Shown here piece by piece: positions 1 to 9,015 of a stretch of 64,000 nt of DNA. The position numbers and the translations under genes were made by a program. Every line of letters starts with the position of its first letter. Position 1 is the first letter of the stretch. The stretch comes from Sphingobium sp. SYK-6 (GTDB lineage Bacteria > Pseudomonadota > Alphaproteobacteria > Sphingomonadales > Sphingomonadaceae), in NCBI RefSeq assembly GCF_000283515.1, contig NC_015976.1:3752501-3816500 (forward strand), written 5' to 3'. The notes beneath the pieces were generated by a model that was given only the letters and a program-made list of their open reading frames with translations, made no database searches and was not told where the DNA came from.

Positions 1-2
1 CC

Positions 3-1469
3 GATCCGTGGGACCCGGCGCAATGGACCGTGCCGCTCGATGCCATGATCGCCATCCGGCTGGAGGGCCGGCAGGTCTGGATACGCCCATGGCTCTACAT
101 CCAGGAATCGCCGCTTGGTACGCAGGTCCCCGTCATCCTGCTGGATACCGACCTCGAGCAGAACGACCCCGCGGATCGCCCGATCACGGCGACGCTTTAT
201 GGCGGTGGGCAGGATTATCGATTGCGGCAGGAAGCGGTGCTCGGGATCGGCGGCGTCCGCATCCTGCAGGCGCTCGGCTTCGACATACAAAGCTACCATA
301 TGAATGAAGGGCACTCGGCCCTTCTCACTATCGAGCTGCTGCGCCGCTACCCCTGGCGGAGCGACCGCACCGACAATTCGCAGACGCGCCACGACGCCGA
401 GCAGGTCATCGAGCGCTGCATCTTCACGACCCATACCCCCGTCGAATCGGGGCATGACCGCTTCCCCTACGAGCTGGTCGGCCGCACGCTCGACGGCTTC
501 ATCGACGTGGATGAACTCAAGCGCCTCGCCGGGGAGGAATCGTGCAACATGACGCGGCTGGCCCTGGCCCTGAGCGGCTATGTGAACGGCGTTGCCCGAA
601 GCCACGCCGCGACGACAGCCCGGATGTTTCCGGGCTACCGGGTGCGCGCGATCACCAACGGCGTGCATGTCGGCACCTGGGCCCATCCGCGCCTCGCCGC
701 CCTGTTCGCGTCGCTGATGCCGCACTGGTCCCATGAACCGGAAGTGCTGGCGCTGGCGGACCAGCTTCCCGACGAGGCCGTCTGGCAAGCGCATGAAGGC
801 GCGCGGGCGGACCTGGTGACGCTGACACTGGAGCGCACCGGCGTGTCGCTTGACCCCCGGCTGCCGACGATCGGCTTCGCGCGCCGCATGACCGGCTACA
901 AGCGGCCGGATCTCATCTTCAGCGACATGGAGCGCCTGCTCGCCATTCACCGCAACCGCCCCTTCCAGATCGTGATGGCGGGCAAGGCCCATCCGCAGGA
1001 CGAGGAAGGCAAGCGCCTGATCGCCGACATTCACGACCATATCGCGCGAATGAAAGGCCAGATCACCATGGCCTTCCTGCCCAATTACGACATCGACATC
1101 GCCAAGCTGCTGGTGGCGGGCGCCGACATCTGGCTCAACACGCCGCTGCCGCCCATGGAAGCATCCGGGACCAGCGGCATGAAGGCCGCCGTGAACGGCG
1201 TGCTCAACCTCAGCGTGCTGGACGGATGGTGGGCGGAGGGGTGCATCGAAGGCGTGACCGGATGGGGGATCGGCTCCAGGGCCGACCCGGATGGCGAACG
1301 CCACGCGGACGAGCTGTTCCGGAAGCTCGAAGGGACCGTCCTGCCGCTCTTCCACGACAACCGGGAACGGTGGATCTGGATGATGAAGCAGTCGATCAGC
1401 AAGCTTGCGGCCTATTTCAACAGCCAGCGCATGATGCGGCGCTACGCGACGGAAGCCTATCTGCGATGA
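3..1469 (+). CDS. glgP: Alpha-glucan (glycogen/maltodextrin) phosphorylase, 5'-truncated by the window edge
   Basis: GT35 phosphorylases split alpha-1,4-glucans with phosphate to give glucose-1-phosphate. The frame is open from base 3, so the N-terminal part lies outside; the GTG at 30 is internal. Visible family motifs are NEGHSALL near the left, THTPVESGHDRF, an ITNGVHVGTW segment, and the pyridoxal-phosphate site EASGTSGMKAAVNG, whose lysine codon is at 1182-1184. The spacing and motif wording fit the shorter TIGR02094-type alpha-glucan phosphorylases rather than E. coli GlgP (established family knowledge, recalled). The stop is at 1467-1469. No other glycogen gene is visible in the window. 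The family is clear; the exact subtype is less so. Confidence 0.9.
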   Translation, partial: DPWDPAQWTVPLDAMIAIRLEGRQVWIRPWLYIQESPLGTQVPVILLDTDLEQNDPADRPITATLYGGGQDYRLRQEAVLGIGGVRILQALGFDIQSYHMNEGHSALLTIELLRRYPWRSDRTDNSQTRHDAEQVIERCIFTTHTPVESGHDRFPYELVGRTLDGFIDVDELKRLAGEESCNMTRLALALSGYVNGVARSHAATTARMFPGYRVRAITNGVHVGTWAHPRLAALFASLMPHWSHEPEVLALADQLPDEAVWQAHEGARADLVTLTLERTGVSLDPRLPTIGFARRMTGYKRPDLIFSDMERLLAIHRNRPFQIVMAGKAHPQDEEGKRLIADIHDHIARMKGQITMAFLPNYDIDIAKLLVAGADIWLNTPLPPMEASGTSGMKAAVNGVLNLSVLDGWWAEGCIEGVTGWGIGSRADPDGERHADELFRKLEGTVLPLFHDNRERWIWMMKQSISKLAAYFNSQRMMRRYATEAYLR

Positions 1470-1580
1470 CCCGGCCCTGCAGGGCCTGACGGTTGATCGA
1501 GGTCAAGGACGCTTGCCGCGCACCAGCCCATGATCATCATGGCCGATAGCAGGCCACAGGACTCGCAGGGGAGGTGACCC

Positions 1581-1985
1581 ATGACGCAGCCCAATCAAGT
1601 CTGTCTCGATCCGGACATCGCGCGCGCCATCGAGGCCGCCCTGCGCGCCAATATTTCCGGCAACCTGGCGCTCGACCGCTATCATGCCGCGTTGGCGGAA
1701 ATTCTGTCGGCCTCGCGCCAGTGGTGCAGCGAGGGGGATCAGGCCATTGCCGAGGAGATCGCCGCTGCGATCAGGGAGAAAGGCATTGCCGGCGCCCTGA
1801 CCAAGGCCTGCGTCTGCAAGGGAAGCGTCCAGCTTCTCGGGATCGTACCGACCCTGCAGGCGCACCGTGCGATCAGCGCCATCGCGCGGGAAACCCCCGG
1901 CGTCACCGAAGTCCATGATCACCTGATCTGCCTGAACCCCACCTCGGGCGCCTATATGCCCTCCTGCGAGGATTCCTGCGACTGA
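1581..1985 (+). CDS. BON-domain protein of unknown role
   Basis: A 134-residue soluble protein. Residues from about 80 to 125 read as a BON domain (GSVQLLGIVPTLQAHRAIS followed by a GVTEVHDHL strand), the module that in other proteins associates with membranes or lipids. The N-terminal half is an alpha-helical stretch with no recognised family. Cysteines are unusually frequent for a bacterial cytoplasmic protein: one in the N-terminus, a CVC pair, and a CEDSCD tail. No signal peptide is seen. GGGGAGGTG ends a few bases before the ATG and supports the start. It sits between the phosphorylase and a convergent alcohol dehydrogenase and may share the phosphorylase transcript. Confidence 0.6.
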   Translation: MTQPNQVCLDPDIARAIEAALRANISGNLALDRYHAALAEILSASRQWCSEGDQAIAEEIAAAIREKGIAGALTKACVCKGSVQLLGIVPTLQAHRAISAIARETPGVTEVHDHLICLNPTSGAYMPSCEDSCD

Positions 1986-2040
1986 CGGGTCGGCGGCCAC
2001 AGCAGCGCCCGCCCGGCCAGCCTGCTCTCGCCGGCTTTGC

Positions 2041-3117
2041 TCAGGGACGGATCGCGACCTTCAGCACGCCGTCACGCTGGTGCGCGAAGAGATCATAAGC
2101 GGTCTCGATATCATCCAGCCCGAAATGATGCGTGACCAGTGCGCCGGTATCGACCCGGCCGGACTCCACCGTGGCCATCAGCCGGCGCATGCGCTCCTTG
2201 CCGCCGGGGCATAATGTCGTGACGATCCGGTTGTCGCCCAGGCCCGCCGAAAAGGCATCCAGCGGGATGGTCAGATCGGTCGAATAGACGCCGAGCGATG
2301 AGAGGGTGCCGCCGGGACGCAGTACCCGCAGCGCCGCTTCGAACGTCGCCTGCGTGCCGAGCGCCTCGATCGCCACGTCGACGCCCCGGCCGCCGGTGAT
2401 CCTGAGAATCGCGGAGACCGGGTCCTCCTTCGTGAAATCGACCACATGATCCGCGCCCATCTTCCGCGAAATCGCCGCACGGGCCGGGACCGATTCCACC
2501 GCGATGATCTCGGCTGCGCCCATCAGCCGGGCACCCGCCGTGGCGCAGAGCCCGATCGGCCCCTGCGCGAACACGGCCACCGTGTCGCCGATCCGGATCT
2601 TGCCCGACTCGGCGCCGCTGAAGCCGGTCGAGAGAATGTCGGGACACATCAGCACCTGCTCGTCCGTCAGCCCGTCGGGGATCGGCGCGAGATTTGCCAT
2701 GGCATCGGGCACCAGCAGATATTCCGCCTGCGCCCCGTCGATCGTGTTGCCGAAGCGCCAGCCCCCCATGGCCTTCCAGCCATGGCGCGTGCCGGCGCCG
2801 CACTGGGCATGGCATCCATCGAGCGAGGCATTGGACCAGCCCGAGGGCGTGATGGCGCCTGCGATCACGCGCTGTCCCTCTACATAGCCGGTCACCGCCG
2901 ATCCCAGCTTCTCGATCACGCCGACGGGCTCGTGGCCGATGGTGAGCCCACTCGCCACCGGATACTCGCCCTTCAATATGTGGACGTCCGTTCCGCAAAT
3001 GGTGGTGGTGGTGATCCGGATGAGCGCATCCAGCGGCCCCACATCCGGGACAGGCTTCTCGCCAAGGATGATCCGGCCGGGTTCGATGAAGATCGCCGCG
3101 CGCATTTTCTGGGCCAT
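2041..3117 (-). CDS. Zinc-dependent alcohol dehydrogenase, isopropanol-dehydrogenase-like
   Basis: Medium-chain dehydrogenase/reductase, 358 residues, likely NAD(P)-linked oxidation of a secondary alcohol. The catalytic zinc ligands C41 and H62-E63 are in place (ICGTDVH, GHEPVG), as is a Rossmann segment. The structural-zinc loop is unusual: at the family spacing C-x2-C-x2-C-x7-C the protein has S92, S95, S98 and C106, so three of four ligands are serine. The GGWRFGNTIDGAQAEYLLVP block is typical of the isopropanol dehydrogenase branch. The gene is monocistronic, convergent with the BON gene and followed upstream by a gap of about 110 bases. The substrate is not deducible. Confidence 0.85.
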   Translation of the reverse strand: MAQKMRAAIFIEPGRIILGEKPVPDVGPLDALIRITTTTICGTDVHILKGEYPVASGLTIGHEPVGVIEKLGSAVTGYVEGQRVIAGAITPSGWSNASLDGCHAQCGAGTRHGWKAMGGWRFGNTIDGAQAEYLLVPDAMANLAPIPDGLTDEQVLMCPDILSTGFSGAESGKIRIGDTVAVFAQGPIGLCATAGARLMGAAEIIAVESVPARAAISRKMGADHVVDFTKEDPVSAILRITGGRGVDVAIEALGTQATFEAALRVLRPGGTLSSLGVYSTDLTIPLDAFSAGLGDNRIVTTLCPGGKERMRRLMATVESGRVDTGALVTHHFGLDDIETAYDLFAHQRDGVLKVAIRP

Positions 3118-3230
3118 GTCCGTCTCCTGTCCGCTCTTGCCCGGCCCATTCTAGCGGCTGGCGCGTGCGGCGCGCTCGGTAATGTACCGGATTGCGCAGG
3201 GTCCTGACGGGTCCGCCGAGTTGGGCTCCG

Positions 3231-4238
3231 TCAGCCCGGTTCACGCTCCAGCAACGCGCGCGCATCGCGGGCGACGCTGGGATCGATGAGTTTCGCGAGC
3301 ACGTCCCGATCGCGCGCCGGCCGACCTGCCTGCCGGGCGAGCCACGCTTCCTCCCGCACGAGCACGTCCAGCAGATCCGGCGCGAGCACGGCGGGAAAAC
3401 TGTGGTGCGGCCAGGCCTTGCGGATCAGGTCGACGGGATAGCCCGTCTTGTCAGCCACCATCTGGATCGCGAGCGTCGGGTCCGCCTTCGCCTCGCGCGA
3501 CGTGCGCATCAGTGCCGCGACGAAGCGCACGATCTGCTCCCGGCGGTGCGGATCGGCCAGATTGCCCGCAGTCGTGTTGAGATTGAACAATTCGTCATAG
3601 CCCACGTCCGGCTGGAACAGGATCGCGTCATCGCCCAGCGCATCCACCGCGCGCTGCATTTCCGGTTCCCAGATGACCAGCGCATCCGCTTCCTTCGCGA
3701 TGATGGAGCGGGAAATCTCCTGCGGGCGCGGGACGTCGACGAGGTGCACGTCCGCCTCGGACAATCCGGCGGAGGCAAGCACATTATGCAGATAGAAGCC
3801 GGCCGAGGTCGGCCCCATGGTGGCAATGCGCTTCCCGCGCAGATCCGCCAGCGTCTCGATGCCCGAGGAACGGCGAGCGACGATCCGGTAATGCCCGCGC
3901 GCGACCGTGAGGATGATCCGCAAGTCCGGGTGGCTGAGCGAATTGCGCAGGGCCTGCGTCTCGGCATGGGTCGCGACATGCGAAGGCTTTTCTTCCGGCG
4001 GGAGGAAGAGGATGGGGATGCCGCCATTCCGCACCGCGACGCCCCCCGGATAGACGCGGTCGGCCGCGACATGCACGGGCGCCAGTTCGATGGTTTGCAA
4101 CATGCCGGAAATGCGCAGCGGGTCGCGGTCCTGCGCCGCCGGGGACGCCGCCGCGCCGCTGGCGGCGAGCAGGATCGCCAGGATGGACGCACATCGCGCT
4201 CCAAGCCGTGGGCGCCTCGCGAAAAATGCCTGACTCAC
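3231..4238 (-). CDS. Exported solute-binding protein, nitrate/sulfonate/taurine (NMT1/SsuA-like) type, orphan
   Basis: A 335-residue periplasmic binding-protein fold. I start it at GTG 4236-4238: a GGAGAGAGGAGA stretch lies just upstream, and the product then begins with a basic n-region, a hydrophobic stretch (ASILAILLAASGAAA) and a cleavage site, i.e. a Sec signal peptide. Longer in-frame extensions have no such start. Core blocks are DLRGKRIAT, WEPEMQRAVDALG and ELFNLNTTAGNLAD. No ABC permease or ATPase gene is adjacent or anywhere in the window. It is clearly paralogous to the lipoprotein at 42.6-43.7 kb. The ligand is unknown. It could donate to a distant transporter or serve as a sensor or scavenger. 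Confidence 0.75.
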   Translation of the reverse strand: MSQAFFARRPRLGARCASILAILLAASGAAASPAAQDRDPLRISGMLQTIELAPVHVAADRVYPGGVAVRNGGIPILFLPPEEKPSHVATHAETQALRNSLSHPDLRIILTVARGHYRIVARRSSGIETLADLRGKRIATMGPTSAGFYLHNVLASAGLSEADVHLVDVPRPQEISRSIIAKEADALVIWEPEMQRAVDALGDDAILFQPDVGYDELFNLNTTAGNLADPHRREQIVRFVAALMRTSREAKADPTLAIQMVADKTGYPVDLIRKAWPHHSFPAVLAPDLLDVLVREEAWLARQAGRPARDRDVLAKLIDPSVARDARALLEREPG

Positions 4239-4659
4239 GCCGCGTCTCCTCTCTCCTGGGCACTCCTTCTTGATCACCTTGGCCGTGACCAGCGGAGCTT
4301 CGACCTGCCGACATCGTGCATAGCGAGGCAGATTTGCCATCGCAAGATATTCTACTATCATTGAATATTGAAGGAAGGGACGGCGGTCTTCGTCCCCTGC
4401 GGCGCGGATGCGTAACCGGGATCGATCGGAGCCTTGCTCGGGTGGCTCCCACGCCTTCATCGTCCGAACGGGATGCCGTCCAGGCGAACCGCGCAGATTT
4501 GCCCGCCTACCCCGGGGGCATGGACCAATGCGAGGGAACGGACTGGCCCGGATTTCCTGAGTTTTGTCGTTCGAACACCATCGATCCCGGCCCGACAGCC
4601 TTGCTCCCGCCTGCGGGGGGCCGATGGCATCGGAGGGGACCGGCCGGTTCGGGCGACTA
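4239..4659. other. Left part of the 4.2-5.2 kb intergenic gap
   Basis: This stretch separates the binding-protein gene and the methyltransferase gene, which are divergent. It should contain the minus-strand promoter of the binding protein. I found no credible gene: open frames here have poor starts and no recognisable product. The rest of the gap holds dispersed repeat copy A (4660-4980), about 200 featureless bases, and the operator next to the methyltransferase. Confidence 0.5.
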
Positions 4660-4980
4660 TGCACGCTCTGCCTCTGGGCCTCGCTTTTCCCTGTCCTACA
4701 GCCCCTCCGCCGTGGCAGCCCTGCGGACGCCTCTTCCCATCGACGAAGACAGGGCAATGCACGGCTCATTCTTGTTGAAGGACTTTTACCATCCGGTCAG
4801 GCCGCACGGGCCACCGGGACAGGCTCTGGCATCCGCCTCACGGGCACAGCCGCAAAGGTCACGGAAGCGGAAGATGACACCGACGTATCGTCATCTTTGT
4901 AAACTTCCAGAGCGCAGCACTCTGTTGGAACGGCATGGCCGGACCATCGCTGAATGCTCGCACCGACCGTCTCTACCCTT
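4660..4980 (-). repeat. Dispersed intergenic repeat, copy A
   Basis: On the minus strand this about 320-bp element aligns by eye over its full length with copies B (25521-25847) and C (59168-59502). The best landmark, GGAAGTTTACAAAGATGACG in copy B, is matched here at 4889-4908. It is followed by a partial inverted repeat (AAGATGAC...GTCATCTT), then the block GTCGATGGGAAGA, and ends with TGTAGGACAGGGAAAAGCGA. Boundaries are approximate. One-base length changes between copies break reading frames, so I treat it as non-coding. Confidence 0.75.
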
Positions 4981-5188
4981 CCGCCTCCTGGTAGCGGCCT
5001 CGCCACCGCGCCGCGAATCGGCCGGCCCAGCGCCGGCTCCGCTTCTCGGCAGGAGAGAAACGTCCGAGCCCCCGATTCCCCTGTCTCACCTTCTGGCGAC
5101 AGGACGAGCGCTTTGAACCGGAATGTCCCCGCGCGATCCGGGCTCCTGTCGATCCGTTTCGCCGCTCAGCTCGATTGACCATCCCTTA

Positions 5189-5206
5189 TTTATATATCAA
5201 TATAAA
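5189..5206. promoter_or_regulatory. Operator-like inverted repeat, site 1 (methyltransferase)
   Basis: TTTATA-TATCAA-TATAAA: perfect six-base arms with a six-base spacer, ending 23 bases before the methyltransferase ATG. It is one of eight such sites in the window and probably overlaps the promoter, as expected for a repressor site. Confidence 0.65.
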
Positions 5207-5229
5207 TTACAGAGCGGAAGGGAGAGGAT

Positions 5230-6228
5230 ATGGGAAGCGAAGCGGAAACCAGGCAGCTCGTCGACGCGATCACCGGCGCGTGGCGCACGCGGCTGATCTG
5301 CGAAGGGATTCGCGCCGGGCTGATCGACAGGCTCGATGCACAGCCGCGCACGGCCGGAGAGATGGCAGGCGAACTCGACCTCCATCCCGAAACCACGTTG
5401 CGCATCCTGCGGGCACTCGCGGCCCTTGGCCTCTGCCATCATCAGGGCGGCGACGTCTTCACGGCTTCGACATCGGGCGAGCGGCTGCGGGGGGACCGGC
5501 CGGATTCGTTGCGCGGCATGGCACTGCTCTGGGGCGACAGGATCTGGAGCTCGCTGGAAACCATCGGGGAGACGTTGCGCACGGGCGAGCCCGGCCGCGG
5601 CAATGGCGATTTTGGGGGCATGCATGCCGATCCTGCGGCATCCGATGCCTTCAACCGGGCCATGGCGGAACAATCGCGTGCCATTGCGCAGGCGCTCGTC
5701 CGCACGCTGGATTTCTCCGGCTATCGCCAGGTCATCGACTTGGGCGGCGGCTATGGCGCCGTGCTTGCCGAGATCCTGCGGGCCAATCCCGACTTGCATG
5801 GACAGATCTATGATCTCGCGGCAATCGGCGAGGGAGCACTGCGCTATCTGGACGAGGCCGGCGTGGGCGCGAGGGCGGCATTCGTCGGCGGCAGCTTCTT
5901 CGAAAGCGTGCCTGCCGGCGGCGACTGCCTGGTGATCAAATATATCCTGCATGACTGGCCCGATGCGGACTGCCGCCATATCCTTGCGAACTGCCGCGCG
6001 GCACTGGCGCCGGGCGCCAGCGCGATCATCGTCGAACGGATCGTGGCGGACCGGATCACGCCGCAGGACGAGTCGGTCATGCGAACCGATCTGGTCATGA
6101 TGCCGATCAGCGGAAGAGAGCGGACATTGGCGGAGTTCCATACGCTCCTGCGGGAAAGCGGCTTCACGCCGGGCGTGGCCCACCCGCTCATCGATGGCTG
6201 CTGGGCCATCGAAAGCCGGGCGAGCTGA
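5230..6228 (+). CDS. SAM-dependent O-methyltransferase, hydroxyindole/acetylserotonin OMT-like
   Basis: A 332-residue enzyme with the plant/bacterial class O-methyltransferase layout: an N-terminal winged-helix dimerisation domain (about 15-95, with a TLRILRALAALGL helix) and a Rossmann-like SAM domain carrying motif I VIDLGGGYGAVLAEIL. LVIKYILHDWPD, which in this family carries the catalytic histidine-aspartate pair, follows. It would methylate a hydroxyl on a small aromatic acceptor. AAGGGAGAGG precedes the ATG. The gene stands alone behind a perfect operator-like palindrome, which places it with the catabolic genes. A methyltransferase in a degradative regulon is unexpected. It might detoxify a catechol or belong to a side activity. 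The substrate is unknown. Confidence 0.85.
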   Translation: MGSEAETRQLVDAITGAWRTRLICEGIRAGLIDRLDAQPRTAGEMAGELDLHPETTLRILRALAALGLCHHQGGDVFTASTSGERLRGDRPDSLRGMALLWGDRIWSSLETIGETLRTGEPGRGNGDFGGMHADPAASDAFNRAMAEQSRAIAQALVRTLDFSGYRQVIDLGGGYGAVLAEILRANPDLHGQIYDLAAIGEGALRYLDEAGVGARAAFVGGSFFESVPAGGDCLVIKYILHDWPDADCRHILANCRAALAPGASAIIVERIVADRITPQDESVMRTDLVMMPISGRERTLAEFHTLLRESGFTPGVAHPLIDGCWAIESRAS

Positions 6229-6397
6229 CCCGGCGCGATTCCTATGGATTAATTCAACATATCGGATAATTTATTTGAACAGACTGGGGGTGGCCACCGC
6301 CTCGTGTGAGGACAAGCTAGTCAGATAGCATGGACATCAAAGGCCTCCCCTCCTCCCATACCAGCAAATCTTCCGTCGGCTCACACGTCTTCACATT

Positions 6398-6415
6398 TTT
6401 ATAGTCGATTATAAA
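6398..6415. promoter_or_regulatory. Operator-like inverted repeat, site 2 (luciferase-like monooxygenase)
   Basis: TTTATA-GTCGAT-TATAAA: perfect arms around a TCGA centre, about 88 bases before the monooxygenase start, in a 275-base gap that otherwise holds nothing I recognise. Confidence 0.7.
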
Positions 6416-6503
6416 TTTCTTGCCAGGTCTGGTCGATCGGCATATTGGAACAACAGGTGTCCTTGCGCGCCGCCGCAAAGACGGATCATGAGGGAGAAGT
6501 TGC

Positions 6504-7640
6504 TTGGTCGAGGATCGTCGCGTCAGGACGGGTGTTTTCCTGCCCCCCCATCACGGGAATGACGAGGATGTCACGTTGTGCATGCAGCGGGACTTCGAGC
6601 TGGTGCAGTGGCTCGAACATCTGGGCTATTCGGAAGTCTGGATGGGCGAACATCATTCCGGCGGCATGCAGATCTATGGCTCGCCCGAACTGTTCATCGC
6701 CACCGCCGCCGAGCGGACCTCGCGGATCATGCTCGGCGCCGGGGTGATCTCCGTGCCCTATCATAATCCCTACATGGTCGCGGACCGGATCGTGCAGCTC
6801 GACTATCAGACGCGCGGACGAGCCATGTTCGGGTTCGGCCCCGGCATGCTCGTTTCCGACGCAGCCATGCTCGGCATCGCGCCCGAGCAGCAGCGGAGCC
6901 GGCTGGTCGAGGGCGTGGACATCATCACCCGGCTGCTCGACGGCGAGATCGTCACCCATGAGAGCGACTGGTTCACGCTGCGCAACGCGAACCTGCAACT
7001 CGCGCCGTACAGCCACCCCCGGCCGCAGCTGGTGGTCGCAACTTCCCGCACGCCGACAGGTTCGCGCCTTGCCGGCCGCTATGGCATGGGCATCCTCACC
7101 CATGGCGCGGGCGACGTGCAGGCGAGCTGGGCCGTGGCCGAGGAAGCCGGCACCGAATATGGCAACCGCCTCGATCGCGAGAATCTGCGCGTGGTCGTCT
7201 CCTTTCACCTCGCGGAATCGCGTGCCGATGCGGTCAAGGCCATGTCCTTCGGGCTGGAACCCTGGCTCTCCTATCTCGAAGCGCTCAATCCCAAGACCTA
7301 TGCCGATACGCGCGCCAAGGGCGGCCACGATCCCGAAAAGATCCTTGCCGCACGCGGCGGGCTGGTCGGCACGCCCGACGATGCCGTGGCCTATCTCGAG
7401 GAGTTGTGGGATCGCACCGGGGGCTTCGGCTGCCTGCTGCTGACCGGCACGAACTGGATGGACTTCGAGGCGACCAAGCGATCCTACGAGCTGCTGATGC
7501 GCTATGTGATGCCCCGCTTCAACCGCACCAACGCGCGCCGCGAGCGCTCCTTCGACTGGGTCTACGAAAACCGCGAAGCCTTCAGCGGCGCCAATCAGAG
7601 CGCGATCGACAAGGCCGTGGCCAGCGGCGGGCGCGTCTGA
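6504..7640 (+). CDS. Luciferase-like flavin-dependent monooxygenase (LLM class)
   Basis: A 378-residue TIM-barrel of the bacterial luciferase superfamily, which uses reduced FMN and oxygen to hydroxylate or insert oxygen. Characteristic blocks are LGYSEVWMGEHHS, LGAGVISVPYHNP, GRAMFGFGPGML and a LVGTPDDAVAYLEEL helix near the C-terminus. The start is TTG at 6504: AGGGAG sits seven bases upstream and an in-frame TGA at 6489-6491 rules out longer forms. Such enzymes need a partner flavin reductase. One is encoded at 11646-12140 on the opposite strand. A site-2 operator lies upstream. The substrate is not visible from sequence. Confidence 0.9.
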   Translation: MVEDRRVRTGVFLPPHHGNDEDVTLCMQRDFELVQWLEHLGYSEVWMGEHHSGGMQIYGSPELFIATAAERTSRIMLGAGVISVPYHNPYMVADRIVQLDYQTRGRAMFGFGPGMLVSDAAMLGIAPEQQRSRLVEGVDIITRLLDGEIVTHESDWFTLRNANLQLAPYSHPRPQLVVATSRTPTGSRLAGRYGMGILTHGAGDVQASWAVAEEAGTEYGNRLDRENLRVVVSFHLAESRADAVKAMSFGLEPWLSYLEALNPKTYADTRAKGGHDPEKILAARGGLVGTPDDAVAYLEELWDRTGGFGCLLLTGTNWMDFEATKRSYELLMRYVMPRFNRTNARRERSFDWVYENREAFSGANQSAIDKAVASGGRV

Positions 7641-7658
7641 GCGATCGGAAAATGACGA

Positions 7659-7682
7659 GAGCCGGCGCCAGGGCGTCGGCTC
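7659..7682. terminator. Hairpin between convergent monooxygenase and glcF
   Basis: Arms GAGCCGGCGCC and GGCGTCGGCTC form an 11-bp stem (one G-T pair) with a tiny loop, in the 64-base gap between two convergent genes. No strong T-run follows on either side, but position and stability suit a bidirectional terminator. Confidence 0.6.
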
Positions 7683-7704
7683 CATTGTCGTACGACGAAC
7701 CAGC

Positions 7705-9015
7705 CTAGTCCGGCCGGCCAGCCTCGGCGAGCGCGCGCGGCAAGGGCCCGCCATTCGCCCAGTCGAGCAGTTCCGCAAGGTGCAGCACAGGCGCCTGCAA
7801 GGACTGGCCGATCTGCATCATGCAGCCCAGATTACCCGTCACCACCGCATCTGCCCCCAACGCCGCGAGATGCCCCGCCTTGCGTGCACCCAAAGCGCGA
7901 GCGGTATCGGGCTGGAGAATATTGTAGGTGCCGGCCGAGCCGCAGCACAGATGCGCCTCGCGCGGCATCACGACCCGGAACCCGGCTCGCTCCAGCAACT
8001 GGACAGGCTCGGCACGGATCGACTGGCCATGCTGGAGCGAACAGGGCGGATGATAGGCAATGGTGAGCGGAGCGGGCGCGGCCAGCGGCGGCGCCAGGCG
8101 GACAAGCAGCTCTGAGATATCCAGCGCCATCGCGGAAATGCGTTGCGCCTTTTCGGCATAGACGGGGTCGTCCCGCAGCAGGTCGCCATAATGCTTGACC
8201 ATCGAACCGCAGCCCGAGGTCGTGACCGCAATGGCCTCGATCCCGTCGCGCGCGATGCTTGCCGTCCAGCCATCCACATTGCGTCGCGCAGCGGCCAGCG
8301 CGTCATCGGTTCCGCCCATATGATGGACGAGCGCGCCGCAGCAGCCCTCCCCCTCCACGTCCACCACGGCGCAGCCGGCGCGGTGCAGCACACGCACGGC
8401 GGCAGACCGGATATCCGGCCGCAGCACTGATTCCGCGCAGCCGCGCATCACCGCTACCGTCATGCGCGGCGCGGCCGGGACAGGGACGATGTCGACAGGC
8501 GCACCGCCGGGCGACCGCGCCTGCCGTGCCATGCCCAGCATCGCCGCGACGGGCTTCAATGCCCCGATCCGCGCGATGCCGCCGGCCAGCGGTGAGACGA
8601 GCCTCCCCAGCCCGAGCGCGATCCGCATCCGGCCCGGATGAGGCAAGGTCGCAGTGAGCATGCGGCGCGCCAGCCGCTCATGCCAGGGCCGCCGATAACG
8701 CGCCGCGACATGCGCGCGGGCATGGTCGATCAGCTGCATGTAATTCGCGCTGGAAGGGCAGGTCGTCATGCAGGACAGGCATGAGAGACAGGAATCGATG
8801 TGCGCCACCGTCTCCGGACCCGGCGTGGCATCGTCTTCCAGCATGCGCTTGATGAGGTAGATCCGGCCGCGCGGACTCTCCAGCTCGTCGCCCTTCAGCA
8901 CATAAGTGGGGCAGGTCGCGGTGCAGAAGCCGCAATGCACGCAATTGCGGATCGCCTGCTCCGAGGCGCGCGTGCCGGGATCGACGAGTTGCTCGGGCGT
9001 GAAATCAGTCCGCAT
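7705..9015 (-). CDS. glcF: Glycolate oxidase iron-sulfur subunit
   Basis: A 436-residue electron-transfer subunit of membrane-associated glycolate dehydrogenase, which oxidises glycolate (or D-lactate-like acids) to the 2-oxoacid. Two 4Fe-4S motifs are plain, CVHCGFCTATCP and CLSCLSCMTTCP, followed by two CCG-type cysteine-rich domains (GCCGALVHHMGG, LCCGSAGTYN). ATG 9013-9015 overlaps the end of glcE by 11 bases, so the two are translationally coupled. It is the last gene of the minus-strand operon starting at 14495. The upstream open frame continuing to 9633 is out of phase with family length. Confidence 0.92.
   Translation of the reverse strand: MRTDFTPEQLVDPGTRASEQAIRNCVHCGFCTATCPTYVLKGDELESPRGRIYLIKRMLEDDATPGPETVAHIDSCLSCLSCMTTCPSSANYMQLIDHARAHVAARYRRPWHERLARRMLTATLPHPGRMRIALGLGRLVSPLAGGIARIGALKPVAAMLGMARQARSPGGAPVDIVPVPAAPRMTVAVMRGCAESVLRPDIRSAAVRVLHRAGCAVVDVEGEGCCGALVHHMGGTDDALAAARRNVDGWTASIARDGIEAIAVTTSGCGSMVKHYGDLLRDDPVYAEKAQRISAMALDISELLVRLAPPLAAPAPLTIAYHPPCSLQHGQSIRAEPVQLLERAGFRVVMPREAHLCCGSAGTYNILQPDTARALGARKAGHLAALGADAVVTGNLGCMMQIGQSLQAPVLHLAELLDWANGGPLPRALAEAGRPD

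Noticed and set aside
4564..4902. A possible conserved short protein inside the dispersed repeat, ending EAEDDTD..SSS in copies A, B and C
   Set aside because: The last 25 or so codons keep frame, but one-base length differences upstream between copies A and B shift it, starts differ and no ribosome site is shared.
6245..6290. A ninth operator near 6250 (ATTCAACATATCGGATAAT)
   Set aside because: Arms do not match at the fixed 6-6-6 spacing; only one half resembles the consensus.
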